Shown here: piece by piece, positions 1-14,082 of the stretch
Layout: the number at the start of each line of letters is the position of its first letter
Position numbering within the stretch: the stretch's first letter is position 1
NCBI GenBank assembly: GCA_003993805.1
Contig: RSEF01000001.1
Span: 181,439,102 to 181,503,101, forward strand
Source: Himantopus leucocephalus
Lineage: Eukaryota; Chordata; Aves; Charadriiformes; Recurvirostridae
DNA length: 64,000 nt
Direction: 5' to 3'
Translations under genes and position numbers: made by a program
Notes under the pieces: model-generated
What the model was told of the DNA's origin: nothing
What the model saw: only the letters and a program-made list of their open reading frames with translations
Databases searched by the model: none

Positions 1-3000
1 GCCTATTCTATAACATTTTAGAGTTCTTTGTTAGTTGAGTGAAGTTGAAACAAAAATCCTCCTTTTTTTTGTGGAGTATGCACTTTGAAAGCCTACACAG
101 ACAGCTGAAATATTAATGGAAATGACATCCATTCTATTTTGGAAAAAGAGCAGACCAAATGATAACGGGTAACATTGACCAAAAGCAATTACTTTAAAAG
201 GATACTGCTAAGTATCTGAGAAAAATGATTCCTTTGACTAGTTGTTTGTCAGGCCCTGTGTGGTTTTTATTGATTGCTCTTGAATATATAGCCCCCATGA
301 TTGAAAACGCTGCTGGTAATGTCCTTCTTTTTATCGTGCTGAGAGTATCTTATTGAGAATAATAAGAAAGAAATTTATACAGAAAACAAATACACATTGG
401 ACCTTTAAATTAGCCAAAAGTGGTCTATAGATTACCTATGATATTAATTTTCCAGGATGTCTCCTTCTCTAAAGCTAGTATTTAGAACTAAATGACAAAA
501 AAATCAGGCCTTAAAAGTATACATATTAAGTATTTGTTTCTGTGGTTTGTTTCCCCCCCGTCTGTATCTGATTACCTCTGTGGAGCACTGTAATTCATCT
601 TCTGCTATGAAGTACTAAGTTTGAAATGAGTCATAGATAGGAGTTTAGCCGGTACTATTTCTTATATATGAATATTTTATCTATGCAGCTAACTGTTTTT
701 ACTCCACAATGGAAGATTTCATCTTAGTGTGAGTGGCTGGCATCTCAAAATGCCACCGGTCTATTTAAATGGACACTTGATTAGGATGCTCAAGTGAATG
801 AAGACAGACACAGGAATGGATTTAAGCAGCAGGCTGCAGTTTTATTAACTTCACACTGGAAAGCTTCTGAAACAATGAAAATCTTCCCAGACTCCCCAGC
901 TATACAAGGCCTGCCAGAGGATGGAATAAAGTTTGGAATAAAGGTCTTTGAATATGTCTCTCTCCTTCCTTCTTCCCACAGCAGGGAAAAAGTTACCAAA
1001 GGGAGACCTGTGTGCCTTTTTCAGATGCAAAAGTTTGCCAGCAAAATTCTGTGTTTCATTTATTGTTGTGATACACTTACTAGCAGTCCTCCAAAGTCAA
1101 GAAGGAGTAGCTAGGGCTTTGCATTACTTCCAAATTTTCCTGTCAATTGAACTAAAACTCCAAGATGCTTTAAAATCCATTAGGCTCCAAAGGGGAAAAA
1201 ATCCTTCATGACTCCAATAGTAATTGTTCAGTCAGTCCTGAGGCATCCTTAGGAAAAAAACCCAACAACCTGACATCTCTAGTTCCCATGCTCCAGTTAC
1301 ATGGGGGGAGAGTGACGACGCAGACAGATAAAAGATCTGTACAGAAAAAGATCTGTACAGAAGTTTAAATTAGCAAGTGGGAAGTCAGGAACAGGAGAGT
1401 TTTTGAAAGAAAAATCCATGTTTTTTCCACCTATAGGCTGAAGGTCTAATCTAGTTTTTCACCACATGGGGTGAAAGCAGGGGATACTATGATAACGCAA
1501 CTTCTTTCTGCTCTGCAGAACTTACCAAACCCCTTCATTAGACATCTCTTTAAAGCAATTTCACAAGCCTCGTGTCGAGGATAGTTGTATTAAATCTCTC
1601 TTCTCCTCCCTTGAATTTCTTGGTTCTTTTCTCCTATACAGACACTTCTATTGCATTAGGTCCAACGTTTTTCTTAATGATTGAGAAACCAGTATCTGTC
1701 CTTTTGGAATCCATGTAATGTTTATATGGTTCATTCTGATTTCGGAGTCCCCATTCACTTTGTTTCCAGAGATGTAAGACATCAAGATTGTTGCAAACAT
1801 ACACGATTTTTCAACTGTTTTTGTATGCAGATCAGATTTAGCAGTAATTTCTTTATGAAAGAGAAGGCAGGTAATTTTTTATTTATCCCCAAATGTGGAT
1901 GATGGAGTAATGATGCCATCGATTCCAACAGCAGAATTTATCCTTTTGTGTAATGCTTTTCCAAAACATGCCTAGTCACTTTTGGGTGAACTGTTATGCC
2001 ATATGGATACTGTGCTACTTCAAGGACTGGAAAATAGTCAGTTTATGATGACACGGAGCTTAACCAGTAAACCTTGGTGAGACCACCCTGGCCTCACACA
2101 GACCCCAGTCAAGTGGCTGTGCACCAAGGTGCCTATTAACAACAATTTCTAATTTCTGGTTCTGCACGAAGTCAGGCTGGATGGCCAGAGCTGAGCTAGG
2201 ACTGGGTAGGGACCTACCTGAGATCTGATACCGAGTAGGCGCTGAGGATCGTCCTACAGAATACGGAGAAGTGGCCCTGCAGGAATCAGCTGAAGTGTGG
2301 CTGGACTTGTTGGTTGTTGGTACAGCAGTGCTAGCCAGATGTCACAAACATGGAAACAATAATGTTTTGCAGTCCGTGCATTTTCTGAGACAGTATTTAA
2401 ATACCATGGAAAACGGAGAATTTGGTGTATATACACAGTTTGCTACAGCTCTGTAGCTTGCTTTGTTTCATGGGAGGGAGGAGATCCTTGTTCCTTTCAA
2501 TATCACAGACTCTTGGTCTTGCCCTCTTAAAGAAACTGGAGCCTTCACTTTCTGTTTCCCCTCCCTGCCCCCCAGCCACTTAACTGTTCCTCCAGGACAA
2601 CATGTTGGCAAGACTTTAAAAAAATGGGAGATGAGTGTAGGGAAGTTCAGGTCTTTATGGGTGTCATCTCACTTGCCCAGGTCCTCACGTGCAATGACGT
2701 GCAAACAGTCCACACCTTGAAAATGCTGGAAGTCCTGCAAGTTGCTCCCGTGGTCATGGCAGAAAAGTGCCAGGAGTCTTTTTTCCTCCTAGTAGACCTT
2801 TGAAGCCTTTAGGTGTGAAAATGTGGTTTTTTAACTGATCTTTCCTTAAAAAAAAAAAGGAAAGAAATTGGAGGGGGCAGGACAGGTACTCACTTGCTTC
2901 CACATCAGGTTAGAGCTTGCAAGGGAGCCTGCCTGTATAACTTTCTATTCTCCGTAATCACAACTAAGCTACTTCTGCGAAAGCAGATGAGATGTTCCAT

Positions 3001-6000
3001 GTGCAATTATGATTTTACATATATATATATATTTTTAAAATCTAGGGGCCAGTAAAACTGAAGTTATTTTCAGGCCTTACCCTTAATCCTCACACATATC
3101 AGAGGTGTCATGGGGCACAGACAGAACTGCTGCTGTATCAGTACAGCAACTGGAGTCTCACCCTCTCTGATCCGGGGTTGAACTCCTTGGTGTACGGGTG
3201 GAGTCTTAACTGTAGTAAGAGGCACGAAGAGAGCTCTTTCTTGAAACTGAAAAGTGCTGTCGTAATGATCGGTGACAGTGGTAGTGGTGGGAAATGGCAA
3301 GGGAGGAGAACCAAGGGAAAAAGAGAGAAAGAGGGAAAGAAAGATCAGGATGGGAAAGTGCTGGTTGGTTAAGTATACTTCTGAATATGTTTCTCCTTTT
3401 GTTTTGTGACTGGCAAGCTCTTCTTACTGCTGTTGTTGCGGGGTTCGCACAGAGATGTATACAGGACAGGCTAAGACTCAGGGTCATCTGTCTTTTGTTT
3501 ATCTTTGTATGGAAAAGCTGATTTGCCAAATTAACAGATGTGAATGAGTGGGGATGGCATTAAACTTTATTTGCATTTTCCATTTTTTTTCAGGGCCAGT
3601 ACTATAGGTGTGATCTCACCTAGAACTGAATTTTTGGCTATGATATGCTGATCCCTGTTTCAGTACTGGAATATTCCTTTACCATGTCACCGCCCTCTTC
3701 CTGTTTTGCTGTGGAGTGATACAATTTTTGCAGTGTTCTGTTTCCCCTCTGTCTCCCCTCATCATCCCTTGATAATTATTTTGGAAAAACAGTATACTTT
3801 CCTATTGTGGTACCGGTGCTGACAGCTGTCGGTTTATCAGATGGGTTGTGTAGAGCAAAGACTGGTACTTGTGTAGCCACATCACTTTCTGCAAAATTCC
3901 ACTTTCGATTTTGAACGGGATTTTGTTCTCTTTTAATAATTATGTTCACAGCTGCAATACAGCTGTGTTGTCTCATGGAGTGAGGAACAAGGACACGAAA
4001 AGTTAAAGCTGAGGTCCAGCTTATATCTAGATAGATGGAAAACTGAAGGCAATGCAAGCGAGCTCAATAGCCTGACAAAGAGTGGAGCAAGTGGGACACG
4101 GAAAGCTGGAGAGTCCAGATGCAAGTTTTCTTCTGTGCTGGTATTAGGATAGAAAGATGATTTGTGCGGTGCTCTTTTAGGGGCCGAGGGCTGTTATAGC
4201 CAAAATATCTGGGGAGCACAGAGAAAAATAATTCCGGATTTATTGTTAAAAATAACCATCAATTTTTCGTCAGTGATATTCTCTGCTATGACTCATTGCT
4301 GAATATGTTTGTGCCAGAGTGGGAAAGTAGGGGATGAAGAGTATTTTAGAGACAATAATGAATTAATGTTGCCATGGATTTTGTAGCTGCTACCGCAGAA
4401 TTTAAGAGTTGTCACCATGGAGTTAGGCCTGTTGTGTGCTGCAGAGTACGCAAAGGACCTGTCCTGCGGTGACTTGCTGCAGCGGGGGTTAGCTCTAGGG
4501 TGTTTGGACTTTAGACAGTAGTGGTAAGAGTAATATTTTGTTTAATAGCTAGAGGCAATAGTCCGATTGTATTACTGCTTCCGTCCAGACGAAAGGGAAG
4601 TAATGGTGAAGTTAAGCAATGAGTGAAATCTTAGATACGTAAGAAATAGTAGGATGTAATTTACAACAACGTGTCTGAAGAAGGGTCACCTTAGGCATAA
4701 ATGGAACCAACAAGCCTTTCAAAAATCCGGAATCAAAAATTGTATTTAGTTGGAAAGTGAGAAAACTACCTGACTGTCCCCAACCCAAAAAGCCCTATTA
4801 AATCTTTCATATTTAGATAGATATGTTCCATTTCCTATTCAAATGCTGAGCCATTTTTTCTTTATTTTGTCCATGGTACGCAGTTAGTACAGATTTAGGT
4901 TGGGTTGTTACCACTTGGAAAGTTATTGCAAAGCGTCATTCCAGTTTTGTACTCTAACATTAGGAAAAATGAAGTGGAAATTAGTAATATATTACCTTTT
5001 TTAGGGAAAGGAGTGAAAATAGTAGTATGTAGCTAATTCTTTTGAGAAAATCTGCATTTTACTAAATTGAGCTATATCTCTGACTTTTTTTAATATTCTC
5101 CATCCTTCCCAATAGCCATTGACAGTTTATTTTAAAACAGACAAAGACCATAATGAGAAGGATTTTTTTTCCACACTCATCATCCAAAATAAAGAGTTAT
5201 AGTTGTTAAAAATTGGTCGTAGTGTTATTCAGATCACATAAGACTTCCTTTAATTGGCCCTTAATAAGCTTGGTTTAACTGGGATTTAAAGAAAGAACAG
5301 TGGTCATTAACATTAGCCAGATTAAGACTCTGTTAATTACCACTGAAAGATAAAGTAATATGCAAAGATGGGGTCTAAAATATTCTTGCACTTAAGCACC
5401 CAAGGAAGTTGAGAATTTTCTTGCTAACTGAAATGAATAAGTCAGTAGCTCTTTCTCTGCAAAGCTTAAAAAAAAAAAGGCAGAAGAGAGGGAGAGAAAG
5501 AGAGAGAGTACAATTACTACATTTAAATACTCTGGCTTAATTAGTACCCTGCTTACAGAAATAGTTTCTATTTTGTTTTAATTTTTTTCTGTCGCTCAAA
5601 CGTAACTTATGTTTTGTTTCATGTATGTGATAAATTCTGCATGAATTTATCATTATCTGGTCATTATTTGTATATACAAACATAGTCTAATATATATTAG
5701 TATATTTGTTTATAGGCTTTATATATGAATAGCAAGATAAAAATATGCATTAATGTGAAAATTAATGACTATTTATACATGAATAAAATAGATAAATGTG
5801 TGCTATATGCCACATTTATATATATCACTTTAAAGACTACTTTTCTTAATGCACGGTAGCAACAGAATCAAAATATTTCAGTTGTAACTAAAATGTTAAG
5901 ATGATGATGTTAAGATTTGATGTCAGTATGAATACTTCAAAGCATTCCTCAGTTACAACAGTCACTCAAGTATTGGCGTGACGTAGCATTTCCACTTTGG

Positions 6001-9000
6001 AGTGGACTTGTGGTGAATTTGGCATGGTACCCTATGAATCACAACACTCATCAGAGGAAAGTTCAAGAAAATGACATTGGACAGATGTAGAATCATCTTC
6101 TTCCGCGCATGAATAGTTCCTGACTAGTCTTCATCAGCAATGATTTATAATCTGAAATGAGAAGTTTTTAATCTCATATAATTGTTTCCTATATTTAATG
6201 TAATGAGGGCTTTTCCCCACTACTACACTAAGTGATAAGTTCTGGTTTAAACAAACTGTTGTTCTCAATTATTTCCATCTGTATGATTATAAATATTTTT
6301 AAAACAAGTAATTCTGTTTCTTCCAGAAAGTGATATGTGCTGATATGTTGTATCTCAGTTTCGTGGAATATTTTCACATTCTTGTATAGTGAGAAGGACT
6401 AACAGTTGTGCCAAACTTACTGTTACGTACTCTCATATATTAATGATCTTTTTCACTTCCATCTCTCTAAATAGACTGGTGATCTTAATTTAGAAAAGGC
6501 ACTAGTTATATATTTTCTACATTTTATTTCTACTTCTTTATATCATCTTTAATTTTCTTTAAACTGCCTTCACACTGAACAGTTTTTCAATAGCCTGTGC
6601 CTGTGGCGTGTATTTTCGTAGGAGATACAGTCGTATTAAAAAATGAAACAGTTGGTAGGTCAAATAAATCCACATATTCTATTTGATTCCATTTAGTATT
6701 CAAAGATGCTGGAGTTTGTTAGTTTATTACTTTCTTTTTTTTTAAATTGTTTATTAACAATGTAGTGGACATGTATTTCTAAGGGTAGATGCTGATAAAC
6801 CACTACAAAGTATTGTGGTTTTCTCTTCTGTTTGACATTGTATGTAATATGTATTACAGCTCCACTTTCTCAGTTAGTGATCAATAACAAACCCAAGATA
6901 TGCCAGATGTACTATAGTATTTCTAAATAAAATAAACCTGCAGTGTTTCACTAGTGTCCAGAGACTGTGTGCATATGATATTTAAAAATGAAGTAAACAA
7001 ATAAAAAAAAAATCTTGCATAGTTACAAAAACATACTTAAAATTCTATCTTTGTATATAAAACCTATAGTTTAAGTATATATTTTTTAAAAAATATGTTG
7101 AAGACCTGGTTTTCATATTTGGAACCTTGAGTAGAGGATGCTTCACAGATCAGAGGGTTAATCCTTAAATCTTATCTTATGCTGTACCTTTTGAATGTAG
7201 AACACCTGCAAATGAAAAAGAACATTTCTCACCCATTCATACAGAAACTTCTACTTGTAGAAGACCTGGGACCATGCGGACATTCTTATCCTCCCAAGGG
7301 TGCACCTGACACCTCCTATGCATTCTTTCATGAACATATTTTAAGTATCAGATGATAACCATGGGCCATAAAATCTGTTGCTTTTAAAATAACAGGAACT
7401 GTGTTAACAAAAGAACTTGCCAAACTTATTGTCTCAAATAAAATAATTGAAAAACAGGGCCAAAGAGGAAGAAATATGCTTTAATCGATAGGCTATTTTT
7501 ACATGTGAATGGAGTTTGGATCCATTCTACTGGATAAGGTACAAACTTTATTAGCCTAAACTCGGTCAACCTCAATCCTTTGTTAAATGCAGGTTTTCTC
7601 TTTGTAGGCTGTGCAATATCTCCCTATTAAATTTCTCATTCATCAGTTCATGCCAAAGCCAGCCAGCATGTTGTCATTGTTCCCTGAATGCTTGTGCTCA
7701 GAGTGCAGCCTTTGCTATGGAGCTGTCTGTGTTCCCCGCGGACTACCTTTAATACTTACATATGGGAATGAGGAAGGAATCAAGATAAGATTTAGTTCAC
7801 AGACCAAAAGTTTTAGAGAAACTTTGCGTATGGAGGCTTATTACTCTTTTTATGGCAGAAGAGATATTGAGAACAATCTTTGCACGTCTGCTTTGGGAAC
7901 TAGTTGTTCTGCCCTAAATGTAGAGGCTTTGGCTCAGAAAACTTTTGGGGGATCTAGTGCCAAACATGTAACCTACCAGCTGAGTCTACTTTTTCAGAAG
8001 AGTTTAAGATATTTTCCAGGATAAACAGATAATTGTGCTTTGTCAGCTTAAGATTTTCCAAACCATGTAAACAAGTTTAGATGTGTAATTCATGTGTAAA
8101 GCATGTATAGGCAAACTTTTTTCCACTCATGCCACAAACTACAGTACAATCAATTGAAAGATTCTTTGCACTCTACATGGAGCATTTGGCTAGTGATATA
8201 TGCATTCATAATAGTCATTAAAATTAACAGGGTTTCACTACCATGGTGAACGAAGTAATCCTTCAAACAGAACAGCATAGTGAGACAACTTTTCATAAGA
8301 AGGACAAAATGATGCCACTGAAAAGAACTGGTTTGGATAACTTAACAACTGCTAAAAAAAGAATCAATGCTTTCCAAAAAAAAGAAAAAAAGAAAAAAAA
8401 AAAGACTACCTCAAATGTTCCTCTTTATGTTTTCTTCTTTCCAGTCTCCATGGTAAATACCTCAAGCACTTGCCAGTGTACTCCCTCAATGAAGAGCAAG
8501 GCTGAAATCTGTCACAAATCATACCTAGCTGCCAGAGAAATTCAAATTGCTGTAAGCACAAGTGCCAGGGGAGCTCTTACAGCGATGCTGAAACCATAAT
8601 GCAACATTCACAACGAGATCATTGCATCATAATCTCCTTCTGAATGTGACTCCCTTTGTGTGTCAGGTGTTTGCATGTCAGAGGGAGAAGAAGAAAGGGG
8701 ATTGCGAGTTTAGCACAATCTGGTGTTCTATATTAAAGGGTTTTTTTTATATTAAAAATGACCTGTTTTTATGCAGGATATTCCAAAGGCTTCCGAGCTA
8801 CTTGCTGCCCTCTAATCCCCTCAAGTACAAAACCCTTTTGTTAGGAATATTCATGTTTTCATTTCAGACAAGCTAGTTACTTGGAATTCTCTCTAAGCCT
8901 ATAAGCTTGCAGAAGTTAATATATATTAAAAATTATATTTATTTTCAGTATATGCATCACAACTATTTTAATTTCCTAAGTGCACAATCAATATTTAAAT

Positions 9001-11019
9001 ACAGAACATTTGATTCTTTCTCAGCTTTATCAGCTTTTGGGCAGAGTAAGTTTATGAAAATCCATGGAGGTTTTTTTTTTTTTCCAGATTTACAGCAGCG
9101 TAAGTGAAAGGAGAATCAGGGCTATATATTACAAAATGTCATTTACATTAATTCAACATCCATCAGACCTGCCTTTATTTCATGCAGTCATGCTCACAAA
9201 GTATATGGAGGTTGTTTTGGGCTTCTTTTGTTTTTTTGAGAGCTTATCGATATAATCTAAGACCTGAATGTATGTCCTCAAAAAAAAAAATCCCCCAAGA
9301 TACAGTGAATTTAATAGTGAAGAAAGCTGGCAGCAGGTTGATTCAGAAGAGGAAAGATGTGAGTCAAGTTGAACCTCACGTGAAGGTTGGCATCTCTCTC
9401 ATTTGACTCTGCCACCTGATATGATTATAATCAGCAATTTTGGCTACAAGAAAATATGTTTGATTCACTCTGTATGCGACTGAAAACCATTTAGAGTTAA
9501 TGGTCAGAATAAGACGATAGATGAGAGTATAGATAGTTTCACCAAAAACCAGAAACTCATTTCAATTGTCCTGCTGCATCACTGATTGTACTGCTTTTAT
9601 GATAGGAATATAATGGTGATGGTCACAAAAAAAGGGAAAATCAAAAGTGTTTGTGGTTGGTTGTGTTTAACCCATCTAACTTCATGAGGTGCTAAAGTTA
9701 GGAATCCAGTTATCCAGGGCTGAAAAAGTGATAGACATCCCCAATGGACAATTAGTACCAATGAATATGTGAATTACTATGTACAGTTGATTGCCCATTG
9801 TTTGACTACACAGGGTATCTGAGGCAGCTGGTCACTTACAGTGAAAATTTCAGTTAAGCAGATCTAGAATCTAAACTCTTTATAGCTGAGTTGTTTGTCC
9901 TGTACCAGGAAAAGGATTGAGCAGGACTGATTTAGTCAGTATCAGTTATATTTATTCTTTGACTGGCAGAAAAACATAAATATATGCAAGAGAAATGGCC
10001 AATAAATATATTTTAGAAGAACAAATATATCTGGATAGACCAGTTTCAGACCTGGATCTGGAAAGGTATTACATGTGAGTTCTAGTAAAAAGCACAGAAA
10101 ACACTGAGGGAAAGCTCAGGGTTTTTTTTGTTTGTTTTGTTTTGTTTTTTTTTTTAACCTGAAAGGCCCTGAATAATTCCATTTCATCAGCAAAGTCCCC
10201 TTGATATTAAGAATTTTATTACTGTATCTTCTCCAGATTGCCCCCACTTTGCACTAAGTAGAACAATCCCTGTTTTAGGGTGGAATCCTCCCTTCAGTGA
10301 TCTGTAAAGGCTGAATTCAGCACACACCCTTACTGATGTATAGCATCGGGCATAAAGCAAGGAGCCACTATAAGTTTCACCAAATCGGGTGGCGTCAGCT
10401 CAGAAACGGTGGTCTAGTCAATAGAGCATCACTAAGGAAATATGGACAATATGAGTAACTCAAACCTCTCTTGCCCATCTCTTGTGAAAACGTGTTAATT
10501 GGCAGTGTGGAAACTAGTCTGAGTTCTCTCTAAGTATTTTTTGCTCTTTCTGCATCGGGACCACTATGATGAAGTGAGTGCAAGATTTATTGGAAAAGAA
10601 AGAGGGAATTACTGTGTGGTTCAATAATTAGGATGCTCAGGGAATACTCCAGGGTTCTCATCTAGGGCCTCTTTCTGTGCTTTATCAATGTTTTTACACT
10701 CTATTTAAAATGTAAAATATAGAAATAGACCTTGAAATGACTCTTTTTTTAACTTAACAGAGTAGATGCCTGTCTTCAGGAGTGGAATTTATGGGGAGTT
10801 TAAGGGTAATTTAAGTACCTAAGTCCCAGAGTACAATCTTAAAAAGCCCGCTAATCCCTTTACAAGTCTACGAAGGTCTGGGACTGCACAACCTAGAGGA
10901 ATGGAGGTACTCTTCAAAACTGCTGGGTACTTAAGACCCAGGCTGAGAAAGATAACAGTTCTGAGATTTTTCTTGTCCTTGATATTTCTGTGCTGCCTAG
11001 CTTAGGCAGCTCCACACTT

Positions 11020-11020
<1 letters not shown>
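1..11020 (+). other. DACH1: DACH1 intron, AT-rich, no gene seen
   Basis: This is the first part of the long intron upstream of the 156-nt exon. Visible items are a perfect 16-base tandem duplication (1331-1362), an (AT)n tract near 3019-3032, a purine-rich stretch at 3297-3360, an A run followed by a GA-rich tract near 5468-5509, and a T/TTTTG-rich tract at 10122-10155. Open frames such as 7611-8024 (137 codons) show no known motifs, and I see no splice-flanked coding sequence. Confidence 0.7.
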
Positions 11021-11074
<54 letters not shown>

Positions 11075-11075
11075 N
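11021..11075. repeat. 54-base poly-C run ending in a single N
   Basis: An uninterrupted run of 54 C is followed by one N, after which unrelated sequence resumes. A pure C homopolymer this long at a contig end is more likely a sequencing or gap-filling artefact than a true tract, though a shorter C run may exist. Read as protein it yields a meaningless polyproline frame. Confidence 0.9.
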
Positions 11076-14000
11076 TCCTGCGCATTGCGTTGTAGATCTG
11101 AGTTGCCTTCAATTCTTTTATGTCAGCCAGCTAAAAGGTGGAGATAGTGGTATATCTGTGCTTTTTCTTGTACCTGAACATAAATGCTAAAGAGCAATGT
11201 TGGAGAGAAGAGAGAAAGAGAATAAAAAGTACTGCATGCTACTGAAACTGCGTAGGGAATTTAGGTAGGCAGAATGCAATTATGCATTTGGAATATAGCC
11301 AGGACATATGGGTTAACACATGTACTCCTGTGAAAAGTGCCATGGGATATTTAATGACTGTAAGTTGTCAGAACTCAGTTTTACATCTCATCTGAAAGAC
11401 AGCACCACCAGCAGCATGATGTCCCTTCGCACCATGCTGGAGCAATTCCTCAGTATGGACTCGGAGTGAGTGGTGTCTCCTGAATCACCACTTCCATTTT
11501 TTGCTGCAGCTGGGCTTTCTTGAAAGATTTGTATTAAAAGATTAATCAAGCCCAGCTTTCTTAGCTAATGAGGTCCAACAAGTTCACTATCCAAATTCAA
11601 ATATGAGTGCAATTGCCTATGCCAGAAGCATAGGCATGTAGCTTGCTGTAAGATGACACTTTACCAAACACTTCTTTGGGGTGGAAGATGTTGCTGTTCT
11701 GAGCTGGCCACCTTTGCAGAATCTCTGATGAGTGTCAAAGTGAAATAGCGTAAGCGTGTAGTAAAAAGAGAAGCAAATTTAGCAAAAGCTTAAAAGGACT
11801 TTTTATATCAGCGTATCATGGGATGATAAATAATTTTAAAAGATAGAAATGAAACAGGTATATGTCAGTTATCGTATATTGTATAAACATGAAGAATCTG
11901 TTATAAAACTGTTAAGAAAGATGGTTTAGCTCTATTCTGTATTTAATCTATTTATCTCAAATCGACTTAAGTGGCACCCATGCCTAGGAAAAGGCATTAC
12001 AACCTCATCTGACTGTTTTTAATTGAAATGTTATGAACCTTTGCAGTCCTAACTGTAACTAGAGTGCCAAAAACATCTATTATATTAATAATTTGGATGG
12101 GTTTGCTGCCAGTAATTGTTGAAATGTACCCCAGCTTGTCCCATCAATCTGGGACTTGGTGGACTTAGCTTCCTGTAGGCTTTTAATGGTAGATAATTTT
12201 TATTTTTTATTTTTAGCAAGGGCCACTCAAATTTGTACTTTGTGCCCTTAATTGATAGGCTTAATTAATGAGGATGTATGACAGAAGACAGTGTACACCC
12301 ATTTTCTGAAGTTTGAGCATTCAATGTAATCTGTATTAGTAGCTTTTTACTATGTTGGTCTTCCGATGGGAGCTTCTTTACAGGACAAGAGGTAAAAGGC
12401 TGGATTCCACAGATAAAACAGCTTTTGTGATTCTTGAGTAAATAAATACATTCAGTTCCTGCATTACACCATTTCTAGGCAGCTTGTTCCCCTCCTGCAG
12501 AGCATTAATGCAGTTTGTCTTTGCAGTTGGGACTTTCTTTTTGATGTGGTGATTGACTGGAGTTTGCCAATCATTTGTTCAGCTGTGTAAGCCCCACTAA
12601 TTTCCCAAAGTTAATCGTAACAGTGTGTATGGTTGAGATAATGGAGCTGGTTGCCATACTCAGATATAATTCTGCAGACAAAGTCTTGATGCAAAGTCAT
12701 AAAACTGCAGTGTGAAAGGAAGTCCTTTTAAAAGCAAGTGTTCAGCATATTGTAAAGTCTTTACTGTTCTATATGTTTATTTCAGTTTTGGTATAAAAGA
12801 GGCTGTCCTACCCATTTTCTCTAGAAAAGGCGTGATAATACAACTATTATTCCCTTGGAATAATTTGTTTCTTGTTTTCAACTATAAGAATAGCTGAAAC
12901 AAAATTAAAATAAAAAAAAAAAAAGAGAAAGGTTTAACTATAACATTTTAAAATCAGTCATGTATCCAGCATGAGAGGTAGTTAAGAATCCATACATTCT
13001 TAGAATTTATTAGGGCAGCAGTTGTTCATGTGGTGGCATCTTCTCTTGAAAACACTCTGTAAGGAACAAAAAAAGGCTCTACTATATCTGCCACTGCTAG
13101 CTATATATAACAATACTTGAAAATGCAAGAAGGAACCTTATTTAAAATTATAGGATTCTGCATTATAACCAAAGGAGAATAAATGAAAAATCTATAATGT
13201 TTCTTAAATATTCTGCAAGCTATGGAATATGCTGTGAGTCTTACCACACCAGCACTAGCAAAAAAGTTGCAGTTTTGGTATGCTTCATTAACTGTTTGCA
13301 TACAAGACAAAAGTGCTTTCTGATGAAGTGTAAAACCAACTTGGGACCAATTTTCCACAACATAAATTCAACATTCATTCCATCCCCTGATATTCTTAGA
13401 TTCAAACAGCTAGGGAGGTTTTATGTCTTATCTTTTATCAATAATTATTTTTAATTCTACAATTTTAGATTATTCAGCCAAATATAATAAGCTCAGAGTT
13501 GATTTCATACTGTGATGATTGCTGTTAAAGACATGTTCCTTTTTAGAGTACTGCGATTAGTCTGGTTATGCATGTTTTTAACCAGTTATTTGAAATTCTG
13601 TATTATCATAGATCTCTCTTACCAGAGTTCTTTTTCTCAAGATTTATAAGTGGGCAGATATCTTTTATTCAAGAATCTGTCCTTTCAAAGTTGAATTTAA
13701 GATCGCACCTTTTTAATCTTTTTTTTTCCATTTGTAGTGGAGTTGAACTAGTTGTGTGGTAATAATGTGTATTTTAGTGAAGTGGAAAATGCCCTTTTAG
13801 ATTTGGTACTGCACATCTGTGAAAAGTGATTTATCATGATATTGTAATTGGTGCTCCTGCAGCTAATAATTCAAATTTGTGTTTGCTGAATTCTGTTTTA
13901 GCCATCTCAGTTTTTCTATTGAAGCCTGACTGATGATGGACTATATATCTTGCTATAAAGTACCATGTATTTACTGAATGAAGTTTATTTTACTTTTATT

Positions 14001-14082
14001 GTAGAACAGTTTAACAACTCAGAGGAGTCACTAGACTCCTCTTCAGTGAGGTGAGAGGGTACATGGCAAATTTATATTCAAA
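11076..14082 (+). other. DACH1: DACH1 intron with a homeodomain-motif-rich stretch
   Basis: No gene is seen. The part from about 12090 to 12640 looks less random than its surroundings, with several TAATT/ATTAA-type motifs (see the separate regulatory candidate). Short A runs occur near 12910-12924. The remainder is ordinary AT-rich intron. Confidence 0.65.
12090..12640. promoter_or_regulatory. Candidate conserved intronic enhancer (homeodomain-type motifs)
   Basis: The stretch contains TTAATTGA near 12248, TTAATTAATGAG near 12261, GCATTAATGC near 12502 and further ATTGA/CAAT words, separated by balanced, non-repetitive sequence. Such clustering is common in deeply conserved developmental enhancers, and the DACH1 locus is known to contain many. 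This is a motif impression only; conservation cannot be shown from one sequence. Confidence 0.3.

Noticed and set aside
3297..3360. Purine-rich tract as a functional motif or gene
   Set aside because: It is simple-sequence bias and gives only Lys/Arg/Glu-rich shadow frames.
7611..8024. 137-codon + strand open frame
   Set aside because: It has no family resemblance, promoter or supporting context. Open frames of this size occur by chance in 64 kb.
10990..11190. Polyproline-rich open frame
   Set aside because: It is only a translation of the poly-C run and spans an N.
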